Source: Phycisphaerales bacterium (GTDB lineage Bacteria; Planctomycetota; Phycisphaerae; Phycisphaerales; UBA1924). From it: a stretch of DNA of 7,090 bases. The stretch spans positions 1 through 7,090 of the forward strand of contig JAJDDH010000203.1 of assembly GCA_029260415.1 (NCBI GenBank), in the 5' to 3' direction. Of this stretch, positions 6,745-7,090 are shown piece by piece (positions within the stretch are counted from its first letter, which is position 1; each line of letters starts with the position of its first letter). The translations under genes were made by a program, and so were the position numbers. The notes beneath the pieces are model-generated. The model ran no database searches. It was not told the origin of the DNA and was given only the letters and a program-made list of their open reading frames with translations.

Positions 6745-7090
6745 CTACCGGTCTGCGCGCGGGTAGTGCTGGGCGTGGTGCAGAATCGTCTTGGCGATGA
6801 TGTCGCACTCCAGGTTCACACTGTCGCCCTCGCCCAGCCCGCCCAGCGTGGTCAGCTCCAGCGTCGTGGGGATCAGCGTCACCTCGAACCACCACTCGCC
6901 CGGGCTCAGCGCCGCGACCGTCAGCGAGACGCCCTCGACGCACACCGAGCCCTTGGGCGTGATGAACTCCATCAGCGCCGCCGCCCCGATCCGAACCCGG
7001 TACTCCCCATCCCGCTGAACGCTCATCACCCGCCCCACCCCGTCCACGTGCCCCTGGACGATGTGCCCGCCCAGCAGCGTCGTGGGCGTC
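6745..7090 (-). CDS. ribE: Riboflavin synthase alpha subunit, C-terminal part (5' end outside window)
   Basis: Riboflavin synthase converts two 6,7-dimethyl-8-ribityllumazine molecules into riboflavin and a pyrimidinedione. The family has two similar beta-barrels of about 95 residues each. The 114 codons visible here cover the start of the second barrel to the end: GGHIVQGHVDGVG at the barrel junction, then PKGSVCVEGVSLTV, LIPTTLELTTLG and GDSVNLECD, which match the lumazine-binding repeat. The gene ends with TAG at 6747-6745. The GTG at 7047 lies in the middle of the conserved GHVDGVG motif and is not the start; the frame is open to the right edge. The symbol ribE follows the B. subtilis convention (ribC in older E. 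coli usage). It is the most upstream gene seen of the ribE-ruvC-NtrC-type unit. Confidence 0.94.
   Translation of the reverse strand, partial: TPTTLLGGHIVQGHVDGVGRVMSVQRDGEYRVRIGAAALMEFITPKGSVCVEGVSLTVAALSPGEWWFEVTLIPTTLELTTLGGLGEGDSVNLECDIIAKTILHHAQHYPRADR

Overview
This is a GC-rich, gene-dense chromosomal window. It carries the ends of two metabolic genes and three complete genes between them. The purL gene runs on the plus strand; everything else runs on the minus strand. A high-GC Gram-negative-type bacterium with sigma-54 regulation is indicated by the intact enhancer-binding protein. The wording of PurL, the weak or absent Shine-Dalgarno sequences and the gene mix would fit a planctomycete of the Phycisphaerae type. 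That placement is an impression from family resemblance only.

Layout: (1) Bases 1-2566, plus strand, hold the 3' 854 codons of purL (formylglycinamidine ribonucleotide synthase, purine synthesis). The frame is open to the left edge, and the protein is probably of the long type with an N-terminal PurS-like part. (2) Bases 2573-4555, minus strand, encode a 660-residue HDOD-GGDEF-REC signalling protein, convergent with purL with only 6 bp between the stops. (3) Bases 4556-4753 are the only sizeable intergenic gap (198 bp). It holds the presumed promoter region of the HDOD gene and two small hairpins. (4) Bases 4754-6196, minus strand, encode an NtrC-class response regulator (REC, sigma-54 AAA+ ATPase, Fis-type HTH). 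(5) Bases 6208-6735, minus strand, encode RuvC with a GTG start. (6) Bases 6745-7090, minus strand, encode the C-terminal barrel of riboflavin synthase, cut by the right edge.

The ribE, ruvC and NtrC-type genes follow each other with gaps of 9 and 11 bp and probably form one transcription unit. The HDOD gene lies downstream in the same direction after the gap and may have its own promoter. The two signalling genes each carry an intact phospho-receiver but no histidine kinase is visible, so their input is encoded elsewhere. I found no mobile element, CRISPR array, tRNA or rRNA and no evidence for a new defence-type system. The most unusual items are the HDOD-GGDEF-REC order with a GGDEF domain lacking the inhibitory site, and a glycine-rich insertion beside the phosphorylation site of the NtrC-type receiver.
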